Assembly (NCBI GenBank): GCA_938082915.1
Contig: CALKCG010000166.1
Location: 1 to 7,458, forward strand
Source of the DNA: an uncultured archaeon
GTDB taxonomy: Archaea > Thermoproteota > CALKCG01 > B24
DNA length: 7,458 bases
Direction: 5' to 3'
Shown piece after piece: positions 6,766-7,458 of the stretch (positions are counted from its first letter, which is position 1; each line of letters starts with the position of its first letter). The translations under genes were made by a program, and so were the position numbers. The notes under the pieces were generated by a model. The model made no database searches. It saw nothing but the letters and a program-made list of their open reading frames with translations, and had not been told where the DNA came from.

Positions 6766-6832
6766 TTGTATGGAGACTTATATGAATCTCTTTCGTATGG
6801 ATTTTGTATGGTTGTTGTATGGACTTGTATGG
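6766..6832 (+). repeat. Helically spaced TTGTATGG direct repeats
   Basis: TTGTATGG occurs at 6766, 6804, 6815 and 6825, with a one-mismatch copy TCGTATGG at 6793. The last four copies start 11, 11 and 10 bp apart, one DNA turn each, so they present the same helix face. Such phasing fits a multi-copy operator or iteron-like protein-binding site, or a decayed tandem repeat of about 11 bp. The repeat is directly observed; any role is inference. Confidence 0.6.
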
Positions 6833-6939
6833 AAAAACAATAGACCCTCCCTAGGCTACATGGAATTCGGAGAAATTGATAGATTGCCTAGAGTTTTCTC
6901 TACGTGTTTCAGCCTCTCTAAGCCCTGTCTTCAGAGTAG

Positions 6940-7095
6940 CTTCTGAACGTCTTGAAGTCTATCGAAGCGGTATATGGAACGGAAGTTAAAGCCTCAAAAA
7001 TGCACTTTCTAAAAAGAAAAATAGTGGAATACCGCGGAGGTAAACTCAGGAGAAATCTCTATTGGAAGGTTAATTTAAAGCATAGAATACTTTAG
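6940..7095 (+). other. Short basic open frame, possible gene remnant
   Basis: Fifty-one sense codons lie between the TAG at 6937-6939 and the TAG at 7093-7095. They read LKSIEAVYGTEVKASK, then a run rich in Lys/Arg including KRKIVEYRGGKLRRNLYWK. The amino-acid mix looks protein-like, amphipathic then basic as in nucleic-acid-binding proteins, but I do not recognise a family. Possible starts are TTG at 6952 or ATG at 7000, neither with a convincing ribosome site. Probably a fragment of a decayed gene, or chance. Confidence 0.2.
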
Positions 7096-7160
7096 AGAAA
7101 ATATCTAGGGAGGAGGAAAAGAAGAGCTCAGAAGATAAAAATGAACGATAAACGCTCAAG

Positions 7161-7170
7161 TTTAATTTAG
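7161..7170 (+). promoter_or_regulatory. Possible TATA box for the M55 peptidase
   Basis: AAG followed by TTTAATTTAG resembles an archaeal purine BRE plus TATA box. A start about 26 nt downstream would give a leader of roughly 30 nt containing the ribosome site at 7213-7220. A second candidate is CATAAATC near 7179-7186. The choice is not decidable from sequence. Confidence 0.3.
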
Positions 7171-7212
7171 GCTAGACCATAAATCTAAAAACGTAAACCA
7201 TTCTTGTAGAAA

Positions 7213-7220
7213 GGAGTGAT
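7213..7220 (+). promoter_or_regulatory. Ribosome-binding site of the M55 peptidase
   Basis: GGAGTGAT, closely matching the archaeal GGAGGTGAT consensus, lies 3 nt before the ATG at 7224 and supports that start. Confidence 0.75.
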
Positions 7221-7223
7221 AAA

Positions 7224-7458
7224 ATGAAGATTTACATCGTAACAGATATGGAGGGAATTAGTGGTATTTGGCGTCCTGAACAGGTGCAAAAGGGGCATTC
7301 AGAATATGAGAAAGCTCGTTAAACTACTTTGTGAGGATGTCAATTCTGCTATTGCTGGAGTCTTTGACGGAGGGGCTACGGATATTGTCGTATTAGATGG
7401 GCATGGTAGCGGTGATAACTTCATAATGGAAATGTTGGATGAACGGGCGACGTATGAA
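7224..7458 (+). pseudogene. DppA-like M55 D-aminopeptidase, frameshifted, 3' end outside the window
   Basis: N-terminus of a zinc-dependent M55 (DppA) family peptidase, which in characterised members releases D- or L-amino-terminal residues from short peptides in the cytoplasm. MKIYIVTDMEGISG opens the protein, with metal ligands D8 and E10 where Bacillus DppA has them. After 32 residues the frame meets TAA at 7320-7322. One frame over, KLLCEDVNSAIAGVFDGGATDIVVLDGHG follows without a gap. If one T of the TT at 7319-7320 is removed, the joined protein places H60 in VLDGHG exactly at the DppA metal-ligand position. So a single inserted base explains the break. The rest, including the expected H104 and E133, lies beyond the window. 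Start and ribosome site are well formed. Either a recent pseudogene or a sequencing/assembly error; family assignment is firm. Confidence 0.85.

Larger units (their letters stand above)
6426..7223. other. About 800 bp intergenic region without an intact gene
   Basis: Separates the leftward methyltransferase from the rightward M55 peptidase, so it should hold both divergent promoters. Contents seen: a TATA box for the methyltransferase, a possible transposase relic (6476-6652), a phased TTGTATGG repeat (6766-6832), a short basic open frame (6940-7095), and a TATA-like element plus ribosome site for the peptidase. No tRNA cloverleaf or other structured RNA was recognised. The mix of short, internally stopped, coding-like frames suggests decayed genes rather than functional DNA throughout. 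Confidence 0.6.

Noticed and set aside
6758..6946. 62-codon plus-strand frame across the TTGTATGG repeats
   Set aside because: Its sequence is largely a translation of the repeat (repeated Met/Leu/Tyr/Trp), with no recognisable domain and no ribosome site.
7310..7325. Programmed +1 frameshift in the M55 peptidase
   Set aside because: No known slippery sequence such as CTT-TGA and no spaced internal Shine-Dalgarno. The family is not known to use recoding, so a simple indel is more likely.
1..7458. CRISPR array, tRNA or rRNA genes
   Set aside because: No regularly spaced 25-40 bp repeats with unique spacers, no cloverleaf or CCA-ending structure and no conserved rRNA sequence were seen on either strand.

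Overview
The window looks like thermophilic archaeal chromosome, probably Thermoproteota or Bathyarchaeia-like; that placement is inference. The signs are an archaeal-type Lhr helicase, an archaeal COG2521-type methyltransferase, GGAGGTG-type Shine-Dalgarno sites, a TATA box about 27 nt before a leaderless-looking start, frequent GTG/TTG starts, and heavy use of AGA/AGG and ATA codons. No intact mobile element, CRISPR array, tRNA or rRNA was recognised.

Layout. 1-2057 (+): the C-terminal two thirds of an Lhr-family DEAD/DEAH helicase, cut by the window edge. 2054-6425 (-): a leftward run read as methyltransferase (5541-6425), a broken TIM-barrel sugar-phosphate isomerase (4512-5493), an L-fucose/L-arabinose isomerase-like protein (3098-4495) and a Gfo/Idh/MocA oxidoreductase (2054-3055). 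The last three look like a sugar-conversion operon: two isomerases/epimerases and an NAD(P)-dependent sugar dehydrogenase. 6426-7223: about 800 bp with no intact gene, holding short decayed-looking reading frames and a helically spaced TTGTATGG repeat. 7224-7458 (+): the start of a DppA-like M55 aminopeptidase with a one-base frameshift, running off the window.

The most notable structure is inside the isomerase. Its reading frame is broken once near 5300. It is then interrupted at about 4870 by a ~270-bp segment encoding only the last ~80 residues of a tyrosine recombinase, with the LGH box, catalytic Tyr and natural C-terminus. The segment has a different codon style and is flanked by a perfect 10-bp inverted repeat (4600-4609 / 4873-4882). 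What looks like the isomerase C-terminus resumes on the far side and stops just before the Shine-Dalgarno of the next gene. I read this as a relic of an element that entered the sugar operon and was mostly deleted. No wholly new system is demonstrable from this sequence.
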